DNA of 62,001 bases, from contig NZ_CADDTS010000039.1 of the NCBI RefSeq assembly GCF_902753875.1, forward strand, positions 1 to 62,001, read 5' to 3'. A program made the position numbers and the translations under genes. This DNA is from Acinetobacter bouvetii (lineage in GTDB: Bacteria > Pseudomonadota > Gammaproteobacteria > Pseudomonadales > Moraxellaceae). Each line of letters opens with the position of its first letter. Within the stretch, counting starts at the first letter, position 1. Under the pieces are notes generated by a model that saw only the letters and a list, made by a program, of their open reading frames with translations, was not told where the DNA came from and ran no database searches. Shown here in pieces: positions 45,131 through 54,673 of the stretch.

Positions 45131-45760
45131 TTATTTTTTATTTACAGCTGCGTCTGCATCTGGCTCAAAGTTCGCAATCGCTTTATCAATATTACCGCCA
45201 TTACGTTTTACTGTTGCCGCAAACTGATTACGGAACTGCAAACCTAAATCAATGCCTGAAACATTCATGTTGCGGATTTTCCATTGATTGCCTTTATCTA
45301 CCAACTGGAAAGAGACCGGAATTTTTTCGCCTTTGTTATTGAAGTCCATAGTCACTACAGGGTTTTTGCTGTTGGTGTCTTTGTATGGACGAAGGTTATA
45401 GCTTTGATTAGAGAACTTGGCAAATGCACTGCCATAGTTTTCAATTAAAGATTCACGGAAATTACGTTCAAATTGGGCACGCTGAGCAGCAGTACTGTAT
45501 TGGTTGGTCGCATAAGTTCCCATCACAATACGGGTAAAAGATTGTGAATCGATATAAGGGTCAAGATTTTGACGCACAATCGCTTTGACAGCAGCTGGAT
45601 TATTCTGCAATTTGGCATGATCCGCTTTTAAACGTGAAACCAAACCATCGGCCACTTTTTTAACAAAAGCCGGTGGAGTTTCAGTGGGTGCTGCAAAGAC
45701 AGTACCTGCGATCATTGTTGATAAAACACTTGCTGTAAGCGATTGTTTAAATAAAGTATT
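45131..45760 (-). CDS. mlaC: MlaC, periplasmic phospholipid carrier
   Basis: A 209-aa secreted protein (Sec signal peptide ending in VFAAP) of the tol_tol_Ttg2/MlaC family. It shuttles phospholipid between the outer membrane MlaA and the inner-membrane MlaFEDB complex. Signatures: DPYIDSQSFTRIVMGTYA and RNFRESLIENYGSAF. I chose a GTG start at 45760, 7 nt after the strong GGAGGAGA site; a TTG at 45781 would lie inside that site. Confidence 0.93.
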   Translation of the reverse strand, partial: NTLFKQSLTASVLSTMIAGTVFAAPTETPPAFVKKVADGLVSRLKADHAKLQNNPAAVKAIVRQNLDPYIDSQSFTRIVMGTYATNQYSTAAQRAQFERNFRESLIENYGSAFAKFSNQSYNLRPYKDTNSKNPVVTMDFNNKGEKIPVSFQLVDKGNQWKIRNMNVSGIDLGLQFRNQFAATVKRNGGNIDKAIANFEPDADAAVNKK

Positions 45761-45781
45761 CACTAAAATCTCTCCTCCCAA

Positions 45782-46450
45782 TTACTCAACAAATGAAGTT
45801 TGCGCATCTGTTGATTCAGTTGATGTCTTTTCTTCTGCGGCTTTATCTGACGACTTCGCTGCACCACCAGTAATAAATTTGCTGATCAAATCTTCAAGAT
45901 CCATGGTGCCTTGCGTATTAGCAATACTCTCACCACGTTTGACATAGTTCAGACCACCGCCTGGAACTACTTTCAAATATTTTTCACCCAATAAACCATT
46001 GGTTGCGACCATAATATAAGCATCTTCATCGATACTGGTAATGGAGTTCATGTTATCAGCAAGTTGCTTTTCCATTACTTTTTGTTGCTCAGGCGTTGCT
46101 TCAGTATATTCTGTGCTATAGCGCAATTCTTCCAGAGCATTTTTCTTGACGGTTTTCAGCTGTTCTTTATTAAAAGAAGTCAACTTGCCATCCAGTTCAA
46201 AATGAACTGTAGCCAAACGCGAAACAGGATCAAGCGTAATTTCAGTTACCCGACCAATGGTGACCCCACTCATGGTAACTTTGGCACGTGGTTTCAAACC
46301 ATTTACATTGTCAAAATTGGCCGTCATGCTATAGCTGTCACGCAAATTAGTGCCAACTAAACCACTCACTTTCATGGCCAAGAAAAATAAGGCCACACCA
46401 AACAGAATGACAAAAAAACCGACGGCCAGCTCACTTGTACGTGATTTCAT
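45782..46450 (-). CDS. mlaD: MlaD, MCE-domain subunit
   Basis: A 222-aa single-pass inner-membrane protein. TM helix about 8-27 (ELAVGFFVILFGVALFFLA) then one MCE domain with VNGLKPRAKVTMSGVTIGRV, followed by a C-terminal part with an insertion and a Ser/Glu-rich tail. MlaD forms a hexameric ring carrying lipid. It is about 40 residues longer than E. coli MlaD, mainly by a ~45-residue insertion at ~90-140 known from Acinetobacter. Its first base overlaps the mlaE stop. Confidence 0.92.
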   Translation of the reverse strand: MKSRTSELAVGFFVILFGVALFFLAMKVSGLVGTNLRDSYSMTANFDNVNGLKPRAKVTMSGVTIGRVTEITLDPVSRLATVHFELDGKLTSFNKEQLKTVKKNALEELRYSTEYTEATPEQQKVMEKQLADNMNSITSIDEDAYIMVATNGLLGEKYLKVVPGGGLNYVKRGESIANTQGTMDLEDLISKFITGGAAKSSDKAAEEKTSTESTDAQTSFVE

Positions 46451-47229
46451 TAAACACCTCCGAACATGACCGCAGTCAACACGAAATCAAAACCTAATAC
46501 ACACAACGATGAATACACCACTGTACGTGTTGTAGATGTTGCTATACCTTCTGATGTTGGCTCACAAGCATAACCTTGATATACCGCAATCCATGTGCAA
46601 ATTAATGCAAAAACAAAACTCTTGACGATGGTGCCATTAAAAATATCCTTATAGAATTGCACGCTACTTTGCATACCGCTCCAGTAAGAACCTTCATCCA
46701 CACCTAGAAAATCGACCCCGACCATTTTGCCGCCCAAAATACCAATGGCAGCAAAAACCACGGTGAGCATCGGCAAGCTGAAAATACCCGCCCACAACCG
46801 CGGTGAAACAATACGCTTCAGCGGATCAACCCCGATCATTTCCATACTGGACAGCTGTTCTGTGGCTTTCATCAGGCCAATTTCTGCAGTCAGTGCGGAA
46901 CCGGCACGACCTGCAAACAACAGCGCAGCAACCACCGGCGCCAGCTCACGCAATAAAGTCAATGAGACCATGGTGCCCAGCATGGCTTCGGAACCGACAT
47001 TGACCAAAATGGAATAACCTTGTAAACCCAGCACCAAACCAATAAACAAACCAGAAACCGAGATGATCAGTAAAGACATGACCCCGACACGGTACATCTG
47101 ATAAACAAACAGTTTGACGCCCAGTTTGGTCGGCAGAGAAAATAAAATTTGCAGCAACATTACCGTTGCTACGCCGATACCGCGTACACGTTCAATAACG
47201 CGTCTACCTAATGAGGCAATGGCATTCAT
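46450..47229 (-). CDS. mlaE: MlaE, permease subunit of the Mla ABC transporter
   Basis: A 259-aa permease with five or six helices. The family signatures are [37 protein letters not shown] and [19 protein letters not shown]. Its start overlaps the mlaF stop by 4 nt (ATGA) and its stop overlaps mlaD, so all are translationally coupled. Confidence 0.95.
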   Translation of the reverse strand: MNAIASLGRRVIERVRGIGVATVMLLQILFSLPTKLGVKLFVYQMYRVGVMSLLIISVSGLFIGLVLGLQGYSILVNVGSEAMLGTMVSLTLLRELAPVVAALLFAGRAGSALTAEIGLMKATEQLSSMEMIGVDPLKRIVSPRLWAGIFSLPMLTVVFAAIGILGGKMVGVDFLGVDEGSYWSGMQSSVQFYKDIFNGTIVKSFVFALICTWIAVYQGYACEPTSEGIATSTTRTVVYSSLCVLGFDFVLTAVMFGGV

Positions 47230-48044
47230 GAACGTACCTCATCACTTAAATAAGCTTGATGGCTAAATTGATAATCAACCGGACCTTCCAGAGAACCAGT
47301 CAGAAACTGACGGACAAAAGATGAAGCATGCTGCTTCAATTCGGCAGGTGTGCCCTCGCCTTGAATCTTGCCTTCAGCCACCACATAAATATAGTCGGCG
47401 ATCGATAGTGTTTCTTCGACATCATGCGAGACAATAATGGTGGTTAAGTCCAACGCTTCACGTAAAGAACGAATCAAACGGGTTAACACCCCTTTCACAA
47501 TTGGATCCTGACCTGCAAATGGCTCATCGTACATAATCAGTTCCGGATCTAGTGCAATCGCTCGTGCCAATGCGACACGACGATTCATACCACCAGACAG
47601 CTCAGATGGCATCAATTGCTCGGCACCACGCAAACCGACCGATTCCAATTTTAATGCCACAATTTCCGCAATCAGATGTTCTGGTAATTGGGTATGTGCA
47701 CGCAGCGGAAATGCCACATTTTCGTAGGTCGACATATCGGTGAACAAGGCGCCACTTTGAAAAAGCATACCCATACGTGCCCGCGTAGCAAACAGTTCAG
47801 TACGCGACATTCGTGCAATGTCTTTACCATCAAGCAAAACTTGCCCTTGATCGGGAATCAGTTGCCCGCCAATCAAACGCAGTAAAGTTGTTTTACCGGT
47901 ACCTGACGGTCCCATGATGGCAGTGATTTGACCACGACGGATGGTTAAATTGACATTGTCATAAATAACACGCTCCCCGCGTTTAAAGCTCAGATTTTTA
48001 ATCTCAATCAATGATTGCGATTGAGGGGGGATTTGATTATTCAT
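47226..48044 (-). CDS. mlaF: MlaF, ATPase subunit of the Mla ABC transporter
   Basis: A ~272-aa ABC ATPase. Walker A is GPSGTGKTT, the signature is [14 protein letters not shown], Walker [14 protein letters not shown], and the H-loop SHD. It powers phospholipid transport across the periplasm for outer-membrane lipid asymmetry. The ATG at 48044 with AGGA about 12 nt upstream is chosen; an ATG at 48074 lacks a ribosome-binding site. First gene of mlaFEDCB. Confidence 0.94.
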   Translation of the reverse strand: MNNQIPPQSQSLIEIKNLSFKRGERVIYDNVNLTIRRGQITAIMGPSGTGKTTLLRLIGGQLIPDQGQVLLDGKDIARMSRTELFATRARMGMLFQSGALFTDMSTYENVAFPLRAHTQLPEHLIAEIVALKLESVGLRGAEQLMPSELSGGMNRRVALARAIALDPELIMYDEPFAGQDPIVKGVLTRLIRSLREALDLTTIIVSHDVEETLSIADYIYVVAEGKIQGEGTPAELKQHASSFVRQFLTGSLEGPVDYQFSHQAYLSDEVRS

Positions 48045-48204
48045 AGCTGAGCGTTTTCCTACATTTTTCAGCATGCATACTATAAAGGATTCGGGTTAGA
48101 AATGTTACCTCTAGATAAAAAGTAACCGATTTACCATAATTTTTAATTCTTTTAATTATAGTTTGATTTTTTTAAAAATAGAGCGCCAAAAACAGGACGC
48201 TGCG

Positions 48205-48273
48205 TTACACAACAGAACTATAGAGATAATACGCTATATTACATAGCAATAAAATCAAACCAATATAAGGCAT
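48205..48273 (-). CDS. Unlisted 22-aa hydrophobic peptide
   Basis: ATG at 48273 is preceded by AAGAGGTGATT, a near-ideal Shine-Dalgarno at good spacing. The 22-codon frame begins MPYIGLILLLC and ends YSSVV; it is almost entirely one membrane helix with a Cys and three Tyr. It stands alone between mlaF and the DEAD-box helicase terminator. The strength of the ribosome-binding site and the uninterrupted hydrophobicity support a real microprotein. No function is known to me, but such peptides often bind membrane complexes. Confidence 0.5.
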   Translation of the reverse strand: MPYIGLILLLCNIAYYLYSSVV

Positions 48274-48394
48274 AATCACCTCTTGATTGAAGCTCGAAAC
48301 ATAAGGAATTGACTTATTATCCATATTTAACGAAATTAAAATAAAATATGATCCAGTATACATTTTTATTGATTCAGGTCAAAGATTAATCCCA

Positions 48395-48425
48395 TAAAAA
48401 AACCGGTGTTTCCACCGGTTTTTTT
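48395..48425 (-). terminator. Terminator of the DEAD-box helicase gene
   Basis: AACCGGTG and CACCGGTT pair over TTTC with A/T runs at both sides. It lies 24 nt past the helicase stop. Confidence 0.85.
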
Positions 48426-48448
48426 CTATCAAAATCTATCGATTTTGA

Positions 48449-50278
48449 TTAGTCGTTAAATTTACGACGTGGGCGATCTTCACCAAAACTGCGTTTAGGA
48501 CGATCTTCACCAAAGTTACGTTGCGGACGGTCGCCAAAATCACGTTTAGGACGGTCATCACCAAACGAACGTTGTGGACGATCACCAAAACTACGTTGTG
48601 GACGGTCACCGTTGTATTCGCGACGTGGACGATCACCACCTTCACGAGCTGGTTTGTAGTCTACACGGTTGCCACGGTTGTCATCATTCGAGCGCGGTTT
48701 GTCGCCAAAGCTGCGTTGTGGACGGTCGCCATAACCACCTTCACGACGTGGACGATCACCAAAGTCACGACGTGGACGATCTTCAAAACCACCTTCGCGA
48801 CGTGGACGGTCGTTATTGAATTCTCGACGTGGACGATCTTCGCCACCGAAGCTGCGTTGTGGACGGTCGCCATTATATTCGCGACGTGGACGGTCGTTGT
48901 TAAATTCACGACGTGGACGATCTTCACCAAATGAAGGACGCTCGCCACGAGGTTTGTCATCATAGCTGCGACGTGGACGGTCATCACCACCTTCACGACG
49001 TTTGAAGTTGCTTTCGCCTTCAAAACGACGGCCGCCACCGAAACCACCACGGCCACCACGACCGCCGTCACGACGACCACGACCACCATCACGGCCACCA
49101 CGTGCAGGAGGTGGAGATGGCTCAAGACCTTCAATTTCAGAAACGTTTAAACGCGCTTCAAGGAAGTCTTCTAAAGCACGGATTTTGCCGCGTTCACGGT
49201 AAGTTGCAAGGGTAATCGCTTTACCTGTACGACCTGCACGACCAGTACGACCAATACGGTGTACATAATCTTCGTTCTTCATTGGAAGACCGAAGTTGAT
49301 TACGTGAGAGATTGTTGGTACATCAAGACCACGAGCAGCAACGTCAGTTGCAACTAGAATCTTAGCACGACCTTCACGGATGCTACGTAAACGACGGTTA
49401 CGAACAGTTTGCGGCATCGCACCGTGAAGTGCTACAACTGATAAACCTGCTTCAGCAAGCTCTTCAGCCAACATATCTGTGTCTTCTTGAGTTGAAGCAA
49501 ATACCACAGCTTGGTCAACGTCTTCTTCGTTTAACCAGTGAGTAAGCAATTTTTTCTTGTGCTCAAAACCATCAGTCCAGTGCAAAGTCTGAGTAATGTC
49601 AGTATTTGTAGAGTGACCAGTTTCAATCGAAATACGCATTGGATCATTCATCATGCGTTCAGCAAGAGTAATGATACGTGGTGCAAAAGTCGCAGAGAAC
49701 ATAAGTGTTTGCTTACGGTTTGCAGCCAAATCACCAATTGCTTCTAGGTCTTCAGAGAAACCGAGGTCAAGCATACGGTCAGCTTCATCGACAATTAATG
49801 AATCAACTTTATCCAGTTTAATTTGACGACGGTTTACAAGATCAAGCAAACGACCTGGAGTCGCTACAACTACTTGTGCGCCTTTTAACTGTTGGATTTG
49901 CTTACCAAAAGGCATACCACCCATGATCGCTGCTACACGAACACCTTTCATATGACGAACGAATGCAATCGCATCCTGACATACTTGTTGTGCAAGCTCA
50001 CGAGTCGGAGAAATCACCAGAATAGAAGGTTGTGTAATTGCTTTCATACGTTCTTTGAACGGTACAAAAGTGTCTTGATTTGCAAGCGCATTCAAAGTTG
50101 GAAGCAAGAATGCAGCAGTTTTACCAGAACCAGTTTGGCTAGATACTAAAAGGTCTTTACCTTCAAGCGCAGCAGGAATAGCTTGTTCTTGTACAGGAGT
50201 TGGCGTAGTAAAGCCTAAACCTTCGAGAGCCTGAGTTAATGACTCATCAAGGGAAAAATCAGCAAAAGTTTTGCTCAT
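48449..50278 (-). CDS. DEAD-box RNA helicase with RG/DRPRR-rich tail
   Basis: A 609-aa helicase. Motifs: Q motif near PTPVQEQAIP, I SQTGSGKT, Ia PTRELAQQ, II VDEADRM, III FSATF, V ATDVAARGLD and VI HRIGRTGRAGRTG. The core ends near 380. Residues ~395-430 are RGG-rich, and 430-609 contain 16 copies of a DRP(R/Q/K)R motif. The tail is likely a disordered RNA-binding region. Closest types are RhlE/CsdA; I do not assign one. The gene has a long 5' leader (about 270 nt), as seen for cold-shock helicases. Role: RNA unwinding in ribosome assembly or decay. Confidence 0.92.
   Translation of the reverse strand: MSKTFADFSLDESLTQALEGLGFTTPTPVQEQAIPAALEGKDLLVSSQTGSGKTAAFLLPTLNALANQDTFVPFKERMKAITQPSILVISPTRELAQQVCQDAIAFVRHMKGVRVAAIMGGMPFGKQIQQLKGAQVVVATPGRLLDLVNRRQIKLDKVDSLIVDEADRMLDLGFSEDLEAIGDLAANRKQTLMFSATFAPRIITLAERMMNDPMRISIETGHSTNTDITQTLHWTDGFEHKKKLLTHWLNEEDVDQAVVFASTQEDTDMLAEELAEAGLSVVALHGAMPQTVRNRRLRSIREGRAKILVATDVAARGLDVPTISHVINFGLPMKNEDYVHRIGRTGRAGRTGKAITLATYRERGKIRALEDFLEARLNVSEIEGLEPSPPPARGGRDGGRGRRDGGRGGRGGFGGGRRFEGESNFKRREGGDDRPRRSYDDKPRGERPSFGEDRPRREFNNDRPRREYNGDRPQRSFGGEDRPRREFNNDRPRREGGFEDRPRRDFGDRPRREGGYGDRPQRSFGDKPRSNDDNRGNRVDYKPAREGGDRPRREYNGDRPQRSFGDRPQRSFGDDRPKRDFGDRPQRNFGEDRPKRSFGEDRPRRKFND
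48452..48991 (-). repeat. Degenerate DNA repeat coding the DRPRR tail
   Basis: A ~24-27 nt unit (coding DRPRREFNN or similar) occurs 16 times in about 540 nt within the helicase gene. Copies such as DRPRREYNGDRPQRSFG appear more than once almost unchanged. That suggests expansion by slippage or recombination, so copy number may vary between strains. Confidence 0.75.
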
Positions 50279-50550
50279 AGAGAGTATTCACCCTGAAATG
50301 GGTGCTCCATTTAATAAATTACAATATGGACATCGGCAAAAAGCGGCACAGCAATTAGCGCTGAAAATTTAGGATTCAGCAGCGATCCGAATAACGACGA
50401 TGTGGATATAACGCACGCATGATTACGGCCGCAAACCTGAAGGAATCGCTTAAGCGATTGGGGCGCGAAGGATATGTCCTCTCTATGGACAGGACGCGCA
50501 TACAATGATTAGAAGATAATGTTCAGGTAAAGAACGGAAATTTAAGTGCG
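50279..50550 (-). promoter_or_regulatory. Long structured 5' leader of the DEAD-box helicase
   Basis: About 270 nt lie between a promoter-like sequence and the helicase start. The leader contains GCGCG...CGCGC (about 50463-50500) enclosing GTCC/GGAC, and GCTTAAGC. A 64-codon frame crosses it but has no ribosome-binding site. Such leaders autoregulate cold-shock helicases (e.g. deaD in E. coli); equivalence is inferred. The remaining 50586-50767 region is AT-rich with nothing recognisable. Confidence 0.5.
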
Positions 50551-50557
50551 TGGCGGC

Positions 50558-50585
50558 ATGATAACAGAATCATTTTAAAAAGTAA
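50558..50585 (-). promoter_or_regulatory. Candidate promoter of the DEAD-box helicase
   Basis: TTACTT (50585-50580) and TATCAT (50563-50558) on the minus strand, 16 nt apart. It is a moderate match and gives the ~270-nt leader. Confidence 0.4.
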
Positions 50586-50767
50586 TCATTTTTTTCGATC
50601 AAATGTGGATTAGATACTGTTTTTTTCAGTAACAGTCTATTTTACAACTCAATTTTGTTTAAATTTTAAGCAAATATTTTAATTTCAAAATATATCCATG
50701 ACTGAATATGTCTGTTTATAGATGAAAACTGCGATGTGATCCATGCGGATCAGGCTACTTCAAAAAC

Positions 50768-50796
50768 AAAAAAAGCCCTCACCTGGAGAGCTTTTC
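50768..50796 (-). terminator. Terminator of suhB
   Basis: On the minus strand AAAGCTCTC pairs with GAGGGCTTT (one mismatch) and a long T-run follows. It lies 29 nt past the suhB stop. Confidence 0.75.
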
Positions 50797-50824
50797 TTGG
50801 TCATATCACTCGATTCAATCAAGC

Positions 50825-51655
50825 TTACTTGGCTGCGTCACCCCAAGCTGGAACAACAGCTTGCATTAAAGGTTTAAGCATTTTCATAGAGCAAGCAATG
50901 ACTTGACCATTTTCCATAGAATCGGCACCACCACGTGCATCCACTACAGTACCACCCGCTTCTTTCACGATTAACTCGCCTGCTGCGATATCCCAAGGTT
51001 TCAAACCAAGTTCAAAATAACCATCCAAACGACCTGCAGCCACGTACGCCAAGTCTAATGCAGCAGAACCTGCACGACGGTATTGTGCACCGGCTTCAGT
51101 AACATTTAATAATGAATCAAAATGGTTTTTTGCATAAGAGATTACTTCGCCACCACGTTTCGCGCGGTAAGCATGACCTACAGCAAGGAAAGTATTTTGC
51201 AGGCTGTCTTTGACATTTACGCGAATACGGCGTTGGTTCAACATGGCACCGCGACCACGGCTGGCAGAGAATAGCTCGTCTTTCACAGGGTCATAAATAA
51301 CACCGTGTTGAGTCACACCTTTATGTTGAACAGCAATAGAAATACAGAAATGCGGGAAACCGTTAATGAAGTTTAGAGTGCCATCAAGCGGATCAATCAC
51401 CCAACACCAATCAGCGTCGTGACCTTTACCTTCTTGCAGACCAAACTCTTCACCCAGGAAGCTGTGGTTTTTATAGCTTTTACGTAGGGTATCGATGGTC
51501 AATTGTTCCAAGTAACGGTCTACACGTGTTACTGGACCATCAATTCCTTTTTCTTCGACTTGTAGATCGAGTTTATGACGATTTTGATGCGCTTTTAAAA
51601 GCTCTTGACCAACTAATTGAGCCGCACGCGCAGCCATCACCACCATAGGTTCCAT
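50825..51655 (-). CDS. suhB: Inositol-1-monophosphatase SuhB
   Basis: A 276-aa Mg-dependent phosphatase, also a Nus-factor-like partner in rRNA antitermination in E. coli. Metal motifs: GEEFG (Glu), WVIDPLDGTLNF (DPLDGT), and WDIAAGELIVKEAGG near the end. Length fits (267 aa in E. coli). The start ATG at 51655 gives MEPMVVMAARAAQ, the usual family opening (MhPmlniAvrAAr). Confidence 0.93.
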   Translation of the reverse strand: MEPMVVMAARAAQLVGQELLKAHQNRHKLDLQVEEKGIDGPVTRVDRYLEQLTIDTLRKSYKNHSFLGEEFGLQEGKGHDADWCWVIDPLDGTLNFINGFPHFCISIAVQHKGVTQHGVIYDPVKDELFSASRGRGAMLNQRRIRVNVKDSLQNTFLAVGHAYRAKRGGEVISYAKNHFDSLLNVTEAGAQYRRAGSAALDLAYVAAGRLDGYFELGLKPWDIAAGELIVKEAGGTVVDARGGADSMENGQVIACSMKMLKPLMQAVVPAWGDAAK

Positions 51656-51700
51656 TGAACACCCACTACAAATTTGAAGATACTGATAAAGAATAATGCA

Positions 51701-51738
51701 TAAAAGCCCTCACATTTTAGCAAATGTCAGAGCTTTTA
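51701..51738 (-). terminator. Terminator of dxs
   Basis: An imperfect long hairpin: AAAAGCCCTCACATTT pairs with AAATGTCAGAGCTTTT, followed by T-rich DNA on the minus strand. It lies 21 nt past the dxs stop. Confidence 0.65.
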
Positions 51739-51758
51739 GGGGAAAAATGTTTCTAAAA

Positions 51759-53669
51759 TTATAAAGACGCTGACTGCACAAGTTTCAACCAGGTCAATTC
51801 AACTGATTTTTCAATGCCTTTGGCATCTAGTCCGGCCTGTTGCAACATCTGTGCATGGGTGGCTTGGTGCATGAACGTATCCGGCAAGCCGAGATTTAAG
51901 ATCGGTTTGACAATTTGTGCCTGAGCCAGATACTCATTCACCGCACTGCCCGCACCTGCCATCACGGCATGCTCTTCAACAGTGACAAATAAACTGGTTG
52001 TCGCTGCAAGTTGTTCAATGATCTGCTCATCCAGCGGTTTCACAAAACGCATATTGACGACACGTACGCCAACTTCATGAGCAGCGGCCAAAACTTGTGC
52101 TGCTTCCACAGCCGCATTGACACGGCTACCAAACGCAAAAAGACTGATTTGCTCTTCTTGCTGTTCATTAAAACGGGCCACAATTTCAGCTTTACCCAGC
52201 TCCAAAGCAGTTAATTGTTGCTGAATTTCAACGCCTGCCCCGTTACCGCGCGGATAACGCACGGCTGCAGGACCATTGTATAAATAAGCGGTATGCAGCA
52301 TCTGACGACATTCATTTTCATCTTTAGGCGCCATGATCACCATATTCGGAACGGTACGCATAAAGGCATAGTCATAGGCCCCGGCATGCGTCGGGCCATC
52401 TTCACCGACCAAACCGGCACGGTCGATGCCAAAAGTCACATCCAGATTTTGCAAAGCCACGTCATGAATCAGCTGGTCATAACCACGTTGCAGGAAAGTC
52501 GAATAAATCGCCACCACCGGTTTTAAGCCTTCACAGGCCATTCCGGCTGCCAGTGTTACCGCATGCTGTTCGGCAATCGCCACATCAAAGAAACGTTCCG
52601 GGAACTGTTTGGCAAACTGTACCATGCCTGAACCTTCACACATGGCCGGAGTAATAGCCAGTAAGCGTTCATCTTGAGCAGCTTCATCGCACAGCCATTG
52701 TCCAAAGACATCTGAATATTTTGGTGCTGTATTGTTTGAAGCGGCTGCATTTAATTTACTGATAGCATGGTATTTAATCTGATCAGTTTCAGCCGGTGCA
52801 AAGCCCTTGCCTTTTTTGGTATAGACATGGATTAGACGTGGGCCTTTACGTTTTTTTAGCGCATTAAACACTTGAACCAGTTGATTGACATCATGGCCAT
52901 CAAAAGGCCCAAAATAGTCAAAACCAATGGCTTTAAACAGGTTGTCCGCTGCATCGGTCGCTGAGCTATGCAAACGTGAGTTGTAATTCCATTCTGGATG
53001 CGGCTGCAGATAGGCTTCACCTGCATCAGAAATATTGACCGACTGGCCACGTTCCCAGATGGCGGCCAAATGCTTGGCAAATCCGCCGGTACTGCATGAA
53101 ATGGACATGTCATTGTCATTCAGTACCACGATTAAATCGGCATCGTGTGCGACGGCATCATTCATGGCTTCAAAGGCCATACCGGCCGTCATGGCTCCAT
53201 CCCCAATAATTGACACCACTTCACATGGGTCTTTTTGATAACGGCGTGCCAGTGCCATACCCAAACCGGCTGAAATTGCAGTTGAGGAATGTCCTACGCC
53301 AAAGGTGTCGAATATTGACTCATCACGCGCCGGGAAAGCAGCCAAACCATCTTTGGCACGAATAGTCGTGAGCTGTTCACGGCGACCGGTCAAGGCTTTA
53401 TGCGGATACGCCTGATGACCGACATCCCAAATCAGTCGGTCATGCGGTGTATTAAAACAGTAATGCAAAGCCACCGTCAGTTCGATCACACCGAGGTTGG
53501 CACCAAAGTGTCCACCACTTTGGCCTGCTGCATACAAAATGTACTGACGTAACTCATCCGCCACTTGTTCTAATTGGCTGCGCTCGAGCAATCTTAATTG
53601 TTGAGGATGATCAATCGCATCCAGCAACGGTGTTACAGGGCGGTGAGTCGGTATTTCTGTATACAACAT
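51759..53669 (-). CDS. dxs: 1-deoxy-D-xylulose-5-phosphate synthase
   Basis: A ~636-aa thiamine-diphosphate enzyme joining pyruvate and glyceraldehyde-3-phosphate, the first step of the MEP isoprenoid pathway. Features: [11 protein letters not shown], the ThDP motif [17 protein letters not shown]...NDNDMS, and [15 protein letters not shown] with the catalytic Glu and [17 protein letters not shown]. The ATG at 53669 is chosen over a TTG three codons upstream. Length equals the family norm (~620-640). Confidence 0.96.
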   Translation of the reverse strand: MLYTEIPTHRPVTPLLDAIDHPQQLRLLERSQLEQVADELRQYILYAAGQSGGHFGANLGVIELTVALHYCFNTPHDRLIWDVGHQAYPHKALTGRREQLTTIRAKDGLAAFPARDESIFDTFGVGHSSTAISAGLGMALARRYQKDPCEVVSIIGDGAMTAGMAFEAMNDAVAHDADLIVVLNDNDMSISCSTGGFAKHLAAIWERGQSVNISDAGEAYLQPHPEWNYNSRLHSSATDAADNLFKAIGFDYFGPFDGHDVNQLVQVFNALKKRKGPRLIHVYTKKGKGFAPAETDQIKYHAISKLNAAASNNTAPKYSDVFGQWLCDEAAQDERLLAITPAMCEGSGMVQFAKQFPERFFDVAIAEQHAVTLAAGMACEGLKPVVAIYSTFLQRGYDQLIHDVALQNLDVTFGIDRAGLVGEDGPTHAGAYDYAFMRTVPNMVIMAPKDENECRQMLHTAYLYNGPAAVRYPRGNGAGVEIQQQLTALELGKAEIVARFNEQQEEQISLFAFGSRVNAAVEAAQVLAAAHEVGVRVVNMRFVKPLDEQIIEQLAATTSLFVTVEEHAVMAGAGSAVNEYLAQAQIVKPILNLGLPDTFMHQATHAQMLQQAGLDAKGIEKSVELTWLKLVQSASL

Positions 53670-53978
53670 AAATGGCAAAGCCTTCTAAAGCCTGGCAAAT
53701 CCTAAGCTAGGTAAATGGGTTATTCGAGCATAATAGTCGAATTGTATCACCTTTAAATCAGCCACATTTCTAGCGATGCAGTTTAGAGGCAAATCTCTAC
53801 ACTGGGTGTTTGTTCATTAGCGAGATTATCCAGAATAATCTTACTATTTATCAACTATTATCGTTCGCTTTATACAAAAAAGAAAATCTTCTGCATAAAT
53901 TCCTCAATGCAATTCAACTAATGTCCTAGCATTCAGCTATACTTTAGCTAATTAATGAACTATTTGAAGAGTTAAACA
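53670..53978. other. Divergent intergenic region between dxs and ribA
   Basis: 309 nt of AT-rich DNA. On the minus strand TTTAAA (53757-53752) and TATTAT (53735-53730), 16 nt apart, may serve dxs. TATACT (53938-53943) is a fair -10 for ribA, 36 nt before its start, without a clear -35. No FMN riboswitch and no gene was seen. Confidence 0.4.
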
Positions 53979-54581
53979 GTGCCTATAGAATTTGTCGCGA
54001 CTTCAAGATTACCAACCGCTTTTGGTGAATTTAAAATCACGGTATTTCAAGATCCTAAAACGGGTGAAGAACATGTAGCACTTTCTAAAGGTTTGGATAC
54101 ACCACCCGATGAACCCGTCTTGGTGCGTATCCATTCTGAATGTTTAACCGGTGATGCCTTTGCCTCTCTCAAATGCGATTGTGGTCCCCAGCTCCAAGCC
54201 ACTCAAAAACTGATTAATGAAGTCGGTCAAGGGGTCATTTTGTATTTGCGCCAAGAAGGTCGAGGGATTGGACTGACCAACAAGATTCGTGCTTATGCCT
54301 TACAAGATCAAGGTCACGATACGGTGGATGCCAATTTGATGCTCAACCTACCTGCCGATGCACGACGTTATGACATGTGCACCATCATGCTGGATTATCT
54401 GCAAGTCAAACAGGTCAAACTGATCACTAACAACCCGCTCAAAATTAAAGCCTTACAAGAGTTAGGCATTGATGTAGTCGATCGTGTTCCGCTGACTGTC
54501 GGTTTAAATCCGTTTAATGCCGAATATTTAAAGACCAAACATGAACGCATGGCGCATATGTATAAAAAAGGCGATTTTTAA
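53979..54581 (+). CDS. ribA: GTP cyclohydrolase II
   Basis: A 200-aa zinc enzyme opening GTP to give the first riboflavin precursor. Zn ligands are C55, C66 and C68 ([17 protein letters not shown]); the catalytic region is [19 protein letters not shown]. Length matches E. coli RibA (196 aa). The start is GTG at 53979, giving [19 protein letters not shown] lies 7 nt before it. It is not fused to ribB. Confidence 0.93.
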   Translation: MPIEFVATSRLPTAFGEFKITVFQDPKTGEEHVALSKGLDTPPDEPVLVRIHSECLTGDAFASLKCDCGPQLQATQKLINEVGQGVILYLRQEGRGIGLTNKIRAYALQDQGHDTVDANLMLNLPADARRYDMCTIMLDYLQVKQVKLITNNPLKIKALQELGIDVVDRVPLTVGLNPFNAEYLKTKHERMAHMYKKGDF

Positions 54582-54610
54582 AACTTAAAATCATTCTACA
54601 AGAATTTCCC

Positions 54611-54672
54611 CTAACCCCTCTTTAATCAAGAGGGGGAAAAGCCTCTTCTTTATTAAAGGGAGGTTGAAGGGG
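54611..54672. repeat. C/G-rich inverted-repeat block after ribA
   Basis: CCCCTCTT (54615-54622) pairs with AAGAGGGG (54628-54635). Around it, CCCCTAACCCCTCTTTAAT is repeated in inverted form, with changes, as ATTAAAGGGAGGTTGAAGGGG. It resembles the hairpins at 38388 and 44606 and may serve as a terminator between the converging ribA and hemN genes. Confidence 0.55.
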
Positions 54673-54673
54673 T

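Noticed and set aside
48452..48991. Regular repeats that might be read as a CRISPR array
   Set aside because: The repeats stay in the helicase reading frame, have no unique spacers and no cas genes are near.
50311..50505. 64-codon minus-strand frame in the helicase leader
   Set aside because: No ribosome-binding site; it follows the structured leader and looks incidental.
53670..53978. Possible FMN riboswitch before ribA
   Set aside because: None of the conserved FMN-element blocks is recognisable, and only ~36 nt lie between the likely -10 and the start.
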